Positions 8,309 through 17,676 of a stretch of 26,219 nt of DNA are shown here, one piece after another. The translations under genes and the position numbers were made by a program. This DNA comes from Mucor racemosus (Eukaryota; Mucoromycota; Mucoromycetes; Mucorales; Mucoraceae). The DNA lies in contig JAPEHQ010000034.1 of NCBI GenBank assembly GCA_027405735.1, positions 1 to 26,219 of the forward strand, written 5' to 3'. How positions within the stretch are numbered: the stretch's first letter is position 1; each line of letters begins with the position of its first letter. Under the pieces are notes generated by a model, which saw only the letters and a program-made list of their open reading frames with translations, did not search any database and was not told the DNA's origin.

Positions 8309-9408
8309 CACGATAATCATGGAGAACGTAGGTTTTATTATATACTAGAAGAATTAATGATAAAAGAAAGAACCAAGAAGAGCTTTGGGGTCTTGGTTTA
8401 AAAGACTATTTATAACAATTGCATTTTAATATGAATCAGAAATAGACGTGGCATTGAAAAATGGTCGTCTAATATTATCCTCGAAAACCAATGCAACCCG
8501 AACAGGTTTATATTCCAAATACAGTTGGATATAAATTATAATATATCAAATATTCACCAGATTTCAGTCTCTATGAGCTATTTTGAGTCGGATAAGGACA
8601 CCTCCAGTTATTATTCTGTTATACATACTACCTATTTTTATTGATACCAGCGTGCAATTGATTGTCTATAACTATGGATCCAAGTACGCCCTAATTTTAC
8701 AAGTACTCAATATTATTCTTCTTGATGAATAACATGCCCCAAGTTTCATCTTCCATGGATCATTTTGCATTCGGTAAGTTTGAACAACAAGCTGACTCCT
8801 TGCTATTTACATCTACTAAGGTCAATAAAAAAAAACCACACCAGTGCTCAGCGAATATGGACCCAAAGGAGTTCCTGTTTCAACCGGTAGATACGTCTAG
8901 AGTTTAGCCCGAGTATTATAAAGTTACAGCCTCCCAGAGTTGCTGTGAAAATGGGAAAATGAAAACGTATATCTTTTTAAACTATTTTGTATGGGCTGGT
9001 TGGCTGTTTCAGATATTTTTTGAAATTTTTTATAAAATCAAATAATGGCTCAAAATTGAATTTTGAAGTTGCACTTAATGCGCAATAAGTATACAAATAG
9101 CATATATTTATTTTATTAGCTAGCAGCTGTTGTTGAAGGAGTTTAGCACACGTTTTTAAGAAAAATCTCTCTTCATCCGCTTAAAACAATAAAGCAATTG
9201 CTGGAAAAATGCTCGTAACCAATGAATATTGTTCCAAATAAATGAACTGCAACTGTATATAATAGTATTCACAATTAAATCATTAGCAGACCATTTAAAC
9301 TTAAAGTTAGAAATAACGTTAAATCAGCCAAAATCAGCATATATGGCAATGATAACTATCAGAATTATTAAGTATAATACGTCCTTTTTATGCATAACCA
9401 AGGTTATA
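8309..9408 (+). other. Innermost part of the left arm
   Basis: AT-rich sequence with no recognised gene apart from the small frame at 8725-8907. A TTG-started frame at 9229-9471 runs across the arm boundary and therefore has different ends in the two arms, which argues against coding. The mirror is 16577-17676. Confidence 0.5.
8725..8907 (+). CDS. Uncharacterised 60-aa open frame D' (left)
   Basis: The ATG at 8725 starts MNNMPQVSSSMDHFAFGKFE, followed by QQADSLLFTS and a Lys-rich stretch, and stops after VDTSRV. It is the longer of two related small frames; the diverged relative D is at 3018-3175 in the same orientation. The DNA similarity runs over about 150 bp, but the two blocks are frame-shifted against each other, so at least one copy is decayed. 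A GTAAGT at about 8774 could act as a splice donor. The family is not recognised; it is a possible remnant of a mobile-element or host gene. Confidence 0.3.
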   Translation: MNNMPQVSSSMDHFAFGKFEQQADSLLFTSTKVNKKKPHQCSANMDPKEFLFQPVDTSRV

Positions 9409-9432
9409 ATGTATACAATGCGTTGTATATAC
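9395..9432. repeat. Short hairpins at the inner edge of the left arm
   Basis: The last shared bases of the arm form ATAACC-AA-GGTTAT (9395-9408), a 6-bp inverted repeat with a 2-nt spacer. Next to it, TGTATACAA and TTGTATATACA flank TGCG (about 9411-9433), a second near-palindrome outside the arm. The right arm also ends at the ATAACC/GGTTAT hairpin (16577-16590) but is followed by different sequence. Confidence 0.6.
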
Positions 9433-10033
9433 ATCTGTTTTCCAAAAAAATCGTGGAATTTCAAATATTGATTTGAATAGCTCTATGAATACTGGAAAAT
9501 CGTAAACTTTTGTTTCTCGAACGAGATTTTTTATTAGATGATCAGCAGTTGGTGGTAAATCAAATAGTAGACAGCGTTGTATATCGGATACTTTTTGAAT
9601 TTTCAAAAAATATAAATTTTGAGATAAAGCAAGATTTCAAGATGGATTATGTATTGGTCTGAATGTAAACCTCAGTAGCGAAAAAAAAAAAAAAATAGAG
9701 GTTATGAGATGCGGTTCTATGTAGCTGTGTTCACAGAAACATCAAAAATCTTGGAAATCAGGTCATTAAAGTTGACAATTTTCGGATGATTCTAATAAAC
9801 TTTTATTAATTATAGAGTATATTCACACAGAACGGCACTTTGTTTTATCTATTTGCATACAATTATTCAATTGTTTGGATAAATCGCAAACAAATCCGGA
9901 CAAGGAAAACAATCTAATTCAGCTCGGTTGCCCTTCACATTTATATATATATACAGTATATATATAGGCCTCTATGGAAAAGTTTCCAAAACTCCAAAAT
10001 AAAAAATAAAGTGATAAACTAGACATGTCATAG

Positions 10034-10270
10034 AACATTTTTCTCTCTTACAGATGCCTGAGCAATACCAGCGAGCTGAAGAAAGAAATATTTAAGCTTT
10101 CAAGGTTGGCTGGATTCGAATCTCCAGCAAGTTGTTTATTTTGCGTTTCAGCTTTTTCGTACAAATCCGGGATTGATTTTTCCGTTAAAACAACAATATT
10201 TCACACACAACGTGGTAGTTTATTGTTAGAGATAAAGGATAAAGAGATAGGGAAAAGAATATGTTGGTAT
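10034..10270 (+). other. Stop-free stretch, possible exon fragment
   Basis: On the plus strand, 79 codons lack a stop between TAG at 10031 and TGA at 10271. An acceptor-like TTCTCTCTTACAG ends at 10053, but there is no ATG. On the minus strand, 10051-10200 is also open for 50 codons and reads more like soluble protein (TEKSIPDLYEKAETQNKQLA). The minus reading lies 175-330 nt beyond the HEM3 stop. Either could be an exon of an unseen gene, a remnant or chance. I do not recognise either product. Confidence 0.2.
10219..10224 (-). terminator. Possible HEM3 polyadenylation signal
   Basis: AATAAA on the minus strand about 150 nt downstream of the HEM3 stop codon. Position and sequence suit a fungal poly(A) signal; no transcript evidence is available. 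Confidence 0.35.
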
Positions 10271-10375
10271 TGAGCATCTAAATGGAATGTTTTTAATAGT
10301 ATGAGTAATGGGATATGGGAAGAAATGAAAGTATAATTTTCAAAACGAAAATAATTAGTGTCTATCAGTACACAA

Positions 10376-11503
10376 CTAATGGGCTAAATTTGCCAAGATG
10401 ATACCAGCGCCTCTTTCAACTAAACCATCGGCAACAGTAATGCCCAATTTAGTAGCCAAAGCCAAATCTTGCTCAGCAGATGTTGACTTTTTTAAAGATA
10501 TCTTCTCATCAAATTCTACGATTTGTTGACCATCTAAACTAGCTACTAAACCATGCAAACTCAAAATTTTATCTTCAAGGCTAGAACTAACACCAATAGG
10601 AACACTACAACCACCTTCTAATTTACGCATCAAAGCTCTTTCTGCTGAACACGTTGTATGAGTCGGGTGATGATTCAAAAAATCCAACAAACGACAAGTA
10701 TCTACATCGTTTTCTCTACACTCTAAACCCAAAGCACCTTGAGATACAGCATATAAAGAATCGCTAAGAGGAATCACTTGTGAGATTCGATGACCCAAAT
10801 TGAGTCGAACTAAACCTGCTACTGCCAATATGATTGCTGCATATTCACCTTTGGGATCGTCTAATTTAGCTAAGCGTGTATCTCTATAAATTTTTAACGT
10901 TTGGTTAATTTTACAAGGTGGTTCAATTCAGGGAAAGTAAATCACTTACACGTTACCACGCTATAAAATAATCAACACAAATGTAAACGATGATCAGTAT
11001 ACTTGTAGATGAAAATTTGACATGCATTGCAAACTTACCACACCCTTATATACCAAATGAGGATATTTATGCTTTAATTGGGCTACTCTACGAAGAGAAC
11101 CGGTGCCAACAACCGATCCCTCGGGCAGATCAGCTAATGAACAACCCTCATATTTTGAAGATAAAATTAAAGCATCATTTGGATTTTCTCTTTCCATGAC
11201 AGCCCCCAAATGCATACCCTCCGGCAAGCTAGTAGGTAAATCCTTCAAACAATGTACGACAAAATCAACTCTGCCATCTTCCAATGCAACCTCAAGTTCT
11301 TTGGTAAATAAAGACTTTTCACCAATTTTATTGAGAGCAAGGTTCGAAATACGATCACCTGTGGTTGACATGGCTTCAATGATAAATTCATATTGAGGAA
11401 ATGCCTTTTCAAGGTAATCTTTGACCATTTCACTTTGGACAAGAGCAAGTTTAGACTTGCGAGTGCCAATACGATATACGGTTTTTGCTGTGGATTCAGT
11501 CAT
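10376..11503 (-). CDS. HEM3: Porphobilinogen deaminase (hydroxymethylbilane synthase)
   Basis: This cytosolic enzyme joins four porphobilinogen molecules into hydroxymethylbilane in haem synthesis. Exons on the minus strand: 11503-11039, 10960-10950 (11 nt) and 10883-10376. Introns of 78 and 66 nt both have GTAAGT donors and TATAG acceptors. The spliced product is 327 aa, a normal length for the family (yeast Hem3 is also 327). Visible motifs are RIGTRKSKLALVQ at residues 11-23, HCLKDLPTSLPEG at 84-96 with the Lys-Asp pair (K87, D88), GTGSLRR at 133-139, and RGNVDTR at 156-162. The dipyrromethane-cofactor cysteine is C251 in EGGCSVPIG. RGNV is rebuilt only if the 11-nt exon is used. The start is the ATG at 11503; the frame extends upstream only to a TTG. 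The gene looks intact and functional. Confidence 0.96.
10950..10960 (-). other. HEM3: 11-nt microexon of HEM3
   Basis: CGTGGTAACGT lies between TTTTATAG and GTAAGTGATT. It supplies Arg-Gly-Asn and two bases of the Val codon of the family-invariant RGN motif. Both the phase (0 before, 2 after) and the encoded residues fit exactly, so this exon is well supported despite its size. Confidence 0.92.
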
Positions 11504-11740
11504 TATGCTACAATATCGAAATTTGGGAGAAGAGGAGAGGTTTAGATTGATACAAGAAATACGTATCAAAAGAGAGAAAGGATAGGGATTGTTGCAAGGA
11601 ACCAAAGCTTTTTTGTAGCCATAACGAAACTAAATTAAAAGTCAATGGTATCTGCGATTAGTAAATTAGGCTTGACCAATGGTTTAAAAGTGTTTGTATC
11701 CCTTTTACGGTGGTTTGGGCAGCCACTGAGCCGTAAATCC
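11504..11740 (-). promoter_or_regulatory. HEM3 upstream region
   Basis: Read on the minus strand, the 110 bp before the ATG contain two pyrimidine-rich tracts (TCCTTTCTCTCTTTT and CCTCTCCTCTTCTCCC), typical of fungal leaders. A CCAAT pentamer sits on the plus strand at 11676-11680, about 175 bp upstream. In yeast, HAP complex binding to CCAAT controls several haem and respiratory genes; its use here is inference. An inverted repeat TTTACGG (11705-11711) / CCGTAAA (11732-11738) lies farther out and could be a binding site for a dimeric regulator. No clear TATA box was identified. Confidence 0.35.
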
Positions 11741-12016
11741 CCTCATCATCATATCCTTACAAACTTAATTAGCAAACAATAAGGGTTTATAGTTAAAAAA
11801 AATGCTTAATATTGTTGAGAAAAAAGTACAAAAATCAAACAAAATCTTGCAAAAACAGATATTTTTCTTCGGTGTATCATGCCGTTTTCTATGAGTGAGT
11901 TGTACAAGGTGCAAGAAGTTATAGATTCAAGTACTTAAAGAGTAGCATTGGATAAATATTTATACTTTTTAACGTCAGCTATGCTTAACTACAGTATTTC
12001 TACTTCAAATTCAGAT

Positions 12017-12146
12017 GAAAGAAGTAAAATTTGGGATGAAATAAGAATAAAATTGGGATATAGTGAGGATAAAGTTTGGATGTAATGAAAATGAAATTTG
12101 GATAAAGTGAGAAAGGAGATTTGGAAAAAATGAAATTAGTTTTGAG
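12017..12146 (+). repeat. Degenerate 22-bp tandem repeat, about six units
   Basis: Units start near 12017, 12038, 12060, 12082, 12104 and 12126 and end in variants of AAATTTGGAT. Lengths are 21, 22, 22, 22, 22 and 21 bp. The minus-strand frame over it (12000-12197) merely reads this repeat and is not called as a gene. Confidence 0.8.
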
Positions 12147-12205
12147 TTGAACAGTAATAATATTTATAATTTGCCTGTAATGATCTAAATCTCCCAAAGG
12201 AAAAA

Positions 12206-12222
12206 GCCGTGTTTTTTACGGC
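12206..12222. repeat. Small hairpin
   Basis: GCCGT (12206-12210) and ACGGC (12218-12222) flank a T-rich 7-nt loop. It lies between the tandem repeat and the zinc-knuckle-like remnant and has no obvious role. Confidence 0.4.
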
Positions 12223-12291
12223 ATTCTTGATCGCTGAACTTTGTCGCTTCTTACTTGTGCCAACTATCAAAAGAATTAGAAAATCTATAAT

Positions 12292-12465
12292 TTACTTTAT
12301 GTTGTATCCACTATCATCTGCTTTGTCTTCTTTATAAAATCTACATTTGTTGTATTTCTTGCTATAGTGGCCAATTTCTTTACAATCCTTGCATGTCGGC
12401 TGCAGTCTCTCCCCAAAATCAATAATGATTGTAAAAAATAAACTGCCTTTCAAAGATTTTATACT
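12292..12465 (-). pseudogene. Zinc-knuckle-like protein remnant
   Basis: A 57-codon stop-free frame without ATG contains CKDCKEIGHYSKKYNKC (residues 25-41), that is C-x2-C-x4-H-x7-C, followed by Arg-Phe-Tyr-Lys and an acidic patch, then a stop. Cys-Cys-His-Cys knuckles are frequent in Gag-like and transposase proteins of mobile elements. The x7 spacing is longer than the classical x4, so this is a variant or coincidence. No flanking domains are readable, and the neighbouring frame at 12419-12619 is in another phase. It is most simply a fragment of a decayed mobile-element gene. Confidence 0.35.
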
Positions 12466-13707
12466 TTACACCTGACTCTCTGCTCGTCTTTACTGCTTGA
12501 ATTTTATTTAAAATTAAGGGCCTGTACATCATCGATTGTTGCAGATGATGAGATGTAGAAAATAATAAAAAAAAAAGAGAGAATAAAAAGCCGCCTTTAC
12601 ATGTGGAGGTGATGTACAATACGAGGTCTTAGTACATCAATCCGTACTTACTGGGTATCCATGCAGTTGGTATATGATTAATACCTTATAACTATCTACT
12701 GGTTTTATGTAATTGCTAGCATTTGTTTCCATCTGTTGCAATTTTTATCATCACCAATGTTCGGAGTTTAAATAAAGAAGAAGACGATGATGATCCAGAA
12801 ACACATTGCTTGATTGAATCTACATATTTATCTCAAATCAAATTCATTTTAGTGTGAATTTGACACTGGCTTTATCTAAAATCTCATTCTCTATTTTGTC
12901 TAAATTTTATTTCTGTTTCGTTCAAAAAAATAATAAAAACGTCTAAATTTCAAGTGTAAAGCCTGTATTTGAAAATTTTAAATGTACTGGGCAAACACTC
13001 TTCTTTGTATCTTATTTTTTTTTTTTTCACTGCCAAAACAAAATATATTGCATTCATTCAAATTAAAAATCAAGATGTTGTAGTACGTAAAGTTTATGGA
13101 TTTTTATTTCTCCTTATAAGGATCATTAAATACTGTTGGCTAGTGTACAGAAAAATAGAAATGGCTGCTATTTTATCCTATTTGGGAGATTACAATCTAT
13201 TGGAGGAATTACTTTCAGAAACAAATCATCTTTCGCTGATGAGATAATCCAATAGAAATTATAGCTTGAAATGATGTAAAGTAGGCAAGGTAAAGGGATT
13301 TATTTAGTGCATACTTGATTAATGCTCCGCCTTTAAATAGAGTCAACAACCTGTTTCTTTTCCAAAGAATGGAGAAAATGTATGGTTTGAATACGACACT
13401 GATGCTCTCTAAAATATGTTCGCGATATGCGTTATTCATCTTTTTCCAAAAACCATAACTAAATATTGCCATATACAGCTCTTTTTCTCTAAACGAAACC
13501 TAACATGTCAACAATAGGATGGGGTTTCCTCTTTTAATTCCGTTTTTTTTACACCCTGTTTCGGATATGAAAATTGATAATCTATCTTGTTTTAACTTTA
13601 TAGAGAATTTAGTCGATGGGATAAAAGAAAACTTTTTTTTAAAGAATTTAGTTTCGCTTCTTTTTACTTTTTTGATTTAGAAATTCATACCATTTATATA
13701 TTTTAAA
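12466..13707. other. Intergenic stretch upstream of the permease
   Basis: AT-rich sequence with several homopolymer tracts (for example T10-12 near 13015). Two frames on opposite strands (12969-13247 plus, 13215-13472 minus) reach 92 and 85 codons but overlap at their ends, have no recognised domain and low-complexity Phe/Ile/Lys content. I cannot support either. The last 70 bp before the permease ATG are pyrimidine-rich (TTTCGCTTCTTTTTACTTTT), as expected of a fungal promoter or leader. Confidence 0.4.
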
Positions 13708-15899
13708 ATGTTTAGTGGAAGAAGAAAAAATAGGAGAAAAGATGACCAAGGAAGCAGTAATCAAAGTGAATCGAATCGCACTGAAATTATCGAAGAAATC
13801 GATATGAATGACATAAAGCTCGACTCAATGAGATCCCGTATATCCAATACTGAAAAGACCAACACGCATTCAGAATTCACAGAAGATATTGATAGAATAT
13901 ATAGCAGAGGCCAATCTGGATCAATAGGCGATGTGATAGACGATAAGCCAAAGTTACAAAGAGGTTTAAAAGCTAGACATGTAAGTTATTTTCCGTTTAA
14001 TTTCTGTCAAAATTTCTTGCTAAAAAAAAAAATTCTGTCAAAAATAAACCAGTTGACAATGATCTCATTGGGTGGTACAATCGGTACAGGTTTGTTTTTG
14101 GCATCTGGTGCTTCTATTGCCAATGCTGGTCCAGGTGGTGCATTGATTGCTTATTCCTTGATTGGTATTATGGTATTTTTCATGATGGAATGTTTAGGTG
14201 AAATGGTAATGAAATCAATCTTAACCCTTTAATCTGAGAAAGAATTTTCATAAAAGCCAAGATCTCATTTATATTACCTTTTTAGGCCACATATCTTCCA
14301 ATTTCGGGCAGTTTCAATAATTACGCTGGTAGATTTATCGACCCAGCTGTTGGTTTTGCTTTAGGCTGGAATTATTGGTAAGTTGAGCTCATTTAATAGC
14401 TTTTTGTTGTTGTTTTACTGATTGGTTTGTAAACATGTAGGTATAATTGGGCTGTTACTGTTGCTGTTGAATTGGTAAGTTACAATTACAAAATATTTAA
14501 GAATAATCGTATTTATAAAAATTCTTTATAGACTGCTGGTTCTATGGTTATGGCATATTGGTTACCTCATGTTCCTAGTTATGTGTGGTCAATTATCTTT
14601 TTACTCATTATTTTGGCTTTGAACTTGTTCTCTGTAAAGGGTTATGGTAAATATCAACATTTTGGCACCTGATTGGATTACAAAAAACTGACATTTTACA
14701 AATCAATTAGGTGAAGCAGAATACTGGTTTGCTTTGATCAAGGTTTTGACAGTTATTGTCTTTATTTTCCTTGGTATTTTAGTGGATACTGCAGTTTTAG
14801 GCGATACATATTACGGTGTTGCTACATTTAATGCTGGTGGTGTTCAAGGTTTAGGTGTATTGAGTACATTTTTAACTGCTGGTTTCTCTTTCCAGGGAAC
14901 AGAATTAATTGGTGTTGCTGCTGGTGAAAGTGAGAATCCTCGTAAAAATGTACCAAAGGCTATCAAGCAAGTTTTCTGGCGTATTGTTTTGTTTTATATT
15001 CTTTCCATTCTCATTATTGGTTTAATCATCCCTTATGATGACCCTCAACTTTTGAGTAGTGATGTCAGTAACATTTCAGTGTCTCCTTTCACTCTTGTCT
15101 TTTTGAAAGCTGGTATTGCCCCTGCTGCTCACATTATGAATGCTGTTATTTTAACAACCGTTTTATCGGCTGGTAATTCTGGTTTATATGCTTCTAGTCG
15201 TACCCTTTTAGATCTTGCAATTGAAGGAAAGGCCCCTAAAATCTTCAAGAGAATCACAAAGAATGGTATTCCTATCTACTGTGTTCTTTTAACAGCTGCT
15301 ATTGGTATGCTTGCCTTTTTAACCTCTCTTTTTGGTAATGGTGTTGTATATAACTGGCTCATGAATATTTCTGGTGTTGCCGGTTTCATTGCTTGGTTGG
15401 GAATTGCAGCATCTCATTGGAGATTCCGTCGTGCTTATATTGCTCAAGGTTATAATGTAGATGACCTTCCATTCAAAGCTAGACTTTTCCCAATTGGTCC
15501 TATTTTTGCTTTTGGTATTTGTGTATTTGTCATTGTTGGTCAAGGTTATGATGCTTGGTTTGAAACTCCCGTTTCTGCTTCAGACATTATTGCCTGTTAC
15601 ATTGGTGTCCCTGTATACTTGGTCATCTATTTGAGTTATAAGATTATCAAGAAAACCAAGGTTATCCCCTTGATGGAAGTTGATTTGATTTCTGGTCGTG
15701 AAGAATTCGAGTAAGTTTATAACAAGATCCATTTGCGAACCTTATTTCTAATATCTAAATTTTTATTAGGGAACATAATTTCGATTCTGATGCAAACAAG
15801 AAGAATGATCCTCTTGAAGGTGTCAGTATGTTCAAGCCTTCAACTTGGAAACGTATTCCCTCAAATTTGAAGTCTTGGAGAGATGCATTCCATAATTAA
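13708..15899 (+). CDS. Amino-acid permease, yeast (YAT/APC) type
   Basis: A plasma-membrane proton-coupled amino-acid importer of the APC superfamily. Seven exons: 13708-13980, 14053-14205, 14286-14377, 14441-14474, 14532-14646, 14711-15710 and 15770-15899. Introns are 72, 80, 63, 57, 64 and 59 nt with GTAAGT, GTAATG or GTAAAT donors and AG acceptors. The product is 598 aa, matching fungal general permeases of about 600. Residues 1-88 form a hydrophilic, charged cytosolic N-terminus. The TM1 signature LGGTIGTGLFL is at 97-107. GSFNNYAGRFIDPAVGFALG follows in exon 3, then EAEYWFALIK at 224-233, FQGTEL at 283-288, SENPRK at 296-301 and IKQVFWRI just after. Many hydrophobic segments follow, then a charged C-terminal tail. 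Substrate range cannot be read from sequence. The gene looks intact and diverges from HEM3. Confidence 0.95.
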
Positions 15900-16035
15900 T
15901 CTTACTACTTATTTTAAAATTTATAACCTTTGTAAATATCATGTAATTTTCTTTTTTTTAAAAAAAATTATTTTCAATTAGACCCTGCATTAATATGCTT
16001 TTGCACTGTATAGTAGCTATAGCGCACGATATTAC

Positions 16036-16041
16036 TAATAA
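16036..16041 (+). terminator. Possible permease polyadenylation signal
   Basis: AATAAA about 137 nt after the stop codon, within an AT-rich 3' region. There is no transcript support. Confidence 0.35.
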
Positions 16042-16089
16042 ACTATGAACCATTCTTACAATATATTTATATAATGTTGAATTTTTGTC

Positions 16090-16092
<3 letters not shown>

Positions 16093-16121
<29 letters not shown>
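16093..16121. repeat. (AT)n microsatellite
   Basis: About 14 uninterrupted AT units, directly readable. Confidence 0.9.
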
Positions 16122-17077
16122 CTTGCTTGCAATGATATCATCTCATAAATCGTGTAGCTCAACTTGTTGGTTACGTACATAAACTGTTTATCTTGTTGAA
16201 TTGACAAATTTATTTCATCTCGTATAATTATCTATATAGTCATCTAGCCAAATGAGAACATTTTGCCGATCTATAAATTCACAACACAAAAATCATGCTA
16301 TTATTAAGTATATATTAACAAAAAGAAAAAACAGGCAAGAAATTATATTGTACATATGAAACGATCAGTTCATCAACAAACATATATTATAGTAATGTAT
16401 ACTGTATATATCTCAATTAAATTTGTTAAATGTGACACCTGGATACGATATTACTATTAACACATAATAAAACAACTCGTTTAACAAAACAAAGGATTGT
16501 CTTTTTTTTTTTTCTTTTTTTTTTGACAGATATCTGATGTTTTCTTTTATAAAAATGGAACCCGAACACATTGCGCTATAACCTTGGTTATGCATAAAAA
16601 GGACGTATTATACTTAATAATTCTGATAGTTATCATTGCCATATATGCTGATTTTGGCTGATTTAACGTTATTTCTAACTTTAAGTTTAAATGGTCTGCT
16701 AATGATTTAATTGTGAATACTATTATATACAGTTGCAGTTCATTTATTTGGAACAATATTCATTGGTTACGAGCATTTTTCCAGCAATTGCTTTATTGTT
16801 TTAAGCGGATGAAGAGAGATTTTTCTTAAAAACGTGTGCTAAACTCCTTCAACAACAGCTGCTAGCTAATAAAATAAATATATGCTATTTGTATACTTAT
16901 TGCGCATTAAGTGCAACTTCAAAATTCAATTTTGAGCCATTATTTGATTTTATAAAAAATTTCAAAAAATATCTGAAACAGCCAACCAGCCCATACAAAA
17001 TAGTTTAAAAAGATATACGTTTTCATTTTCCCATTTTCACAGCAACTCTGGGAGGCTGTAACTTTATAATACTCGGG

Positions 17078-17260
17078 CTAAACTCTAGACGTATCTACCG
17101 GTTGAAACAGGAACTCCTTTGGGTCCATATTCGCTGAGCACTGGTGTGGTTTTTTTTTATTGACCTTAGTAGATGTAAATAGCAAGGAGTCAGCTTGTTG
17201 TTCAAACTTACCGAATGCAAAATGATCCATGGAAGATGAAACTTGGGGCATGTTATTCAT
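17078..17260 (-). CDS. Uncharacterised 60-aa open frame D' (right)
   Basis: Protein-identical mirror copy of 8725-8907 in the right arm. Confidence 0.3.
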   Translation of the reverse strand: MNNMPQVSSSMDHFAFGKFEQQADSLLFTSTKVNKKKPHQCSANMDPKEFLFQPVDTSRV

Positions 17261-17676
17261 CAAGAAGAATAATATTGAGTACTTGTAAAATTAGGGCGTA
17301 CTTGGATCCATAGTTATAGACAATCAATTGCACGCTGGTATCAATAAAAATAGGTAGTATGTATAACAGAATAATAACTGGAGGTGTCCTTATCCGACTC
17401 AAAATAGCTCATAGAGACTGAAATCTGGTGAATATTTGATATATTATAATTTATATCCAACTGTATTTGGAATATAAACCTGTTCGGGTTGCATTGGTTT
17501 TCGAGGATAATATTAGACGACCATTTTTCAATGCCACGTCTATTTCTGATTCATATTAAAATGCAATTGTTATAAATAGTCTTTTAAACCAAGACCCCAA
17601 AGCTCTTCTTGGTTCTTTCTTTTATCATTAATTCTTCTAGTATATAATAAAACCTACGTTCTCCATGATTATCGTG

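Larger units (their letters stand above)
1..9408 (+). repeat. Left arm of a giant inverted repeat
   Basis: This stretch reappears as its reverse complement from 16577 outward. Matching features sum to 25985 between about 4.6 kb and the inner edge (for example 8722 with 17263, and 5327 with 20658), to 25979 around 2.5-3.2 kb, about 25972 near 1.4 kb and 25961 near base 1. The net length difference is therefore only about 24 bp over 9.4 kb. Identity stops abruptly at 9408/16577. The arm is a mosaic of an outer copy A, a tRNA-like element, the C/C' inverted repeat, an inner copy A' and a retroposed insertion, all listed separately. It contains no convincing long coding region. It could be a real palindromic segment or partly an assembly product. 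Confidence 0.93.
9409..10375. other. Spacer between left arm and HEM3
   Basis: AT-rich sequence without an intact gene. It includes a run of about 15 A near 9680, a perfect TA-rich palindrome at 9942-9966 (TATATATATAC-A-GTATATATATA type) and an open region at 10034-10270 treated separately. A minus-strand frame at 9388-9606 crosses the arm boundary and is not supported. Confidence 0.5.
15900..16576. other. Region between permease and right arm
   Basis: Likely 3' untranslated region followed by non-coding AT-rich DNA. It holds an (AT)n microsatellite at 16093-16121 and a T-rich tract with a single C at 16501-16524. The minus-strand frame at 16413-16595 runs over the arm boundary and the T-rich tract and is not supported. 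I see no gene. Confidence 0.5.

Noticed and set aside
9229..9471. 80-codon frame at the arm edge
   Set aside because: Starts with TTG and crosses the arm boundary, so its C-terminus differs in the right arm.
10115..10135. tRNA T-arm-like GGATTCGAATCTCC
   Set aside because: It lacks the expected G53 pairing and no A box or cloverleaf can be formed upstream on either strand.
11103..11396. 97-codon plus-strand open frame
   Set aside because: It is the antisense shadow of HEM3 exon 1, whose protein is clearly a porphobilinogen deaminase.
11504..11605. N-terminal extension of HEM3 upstream of the ATG
   Set aside because: It begins with TTG, and the residues are not family-like; the ATG at 11503 gives a normal length and N-terminus.
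9409..16576. Simple hairpin sequencing artefact (missed adapter) explaining the palindrome
   Set aside because: A missed adapter gives arms meeting at one point; here a 7.2-kb unique centre separates them and the arms carry real differences. Misassembly of another kind remains possible.
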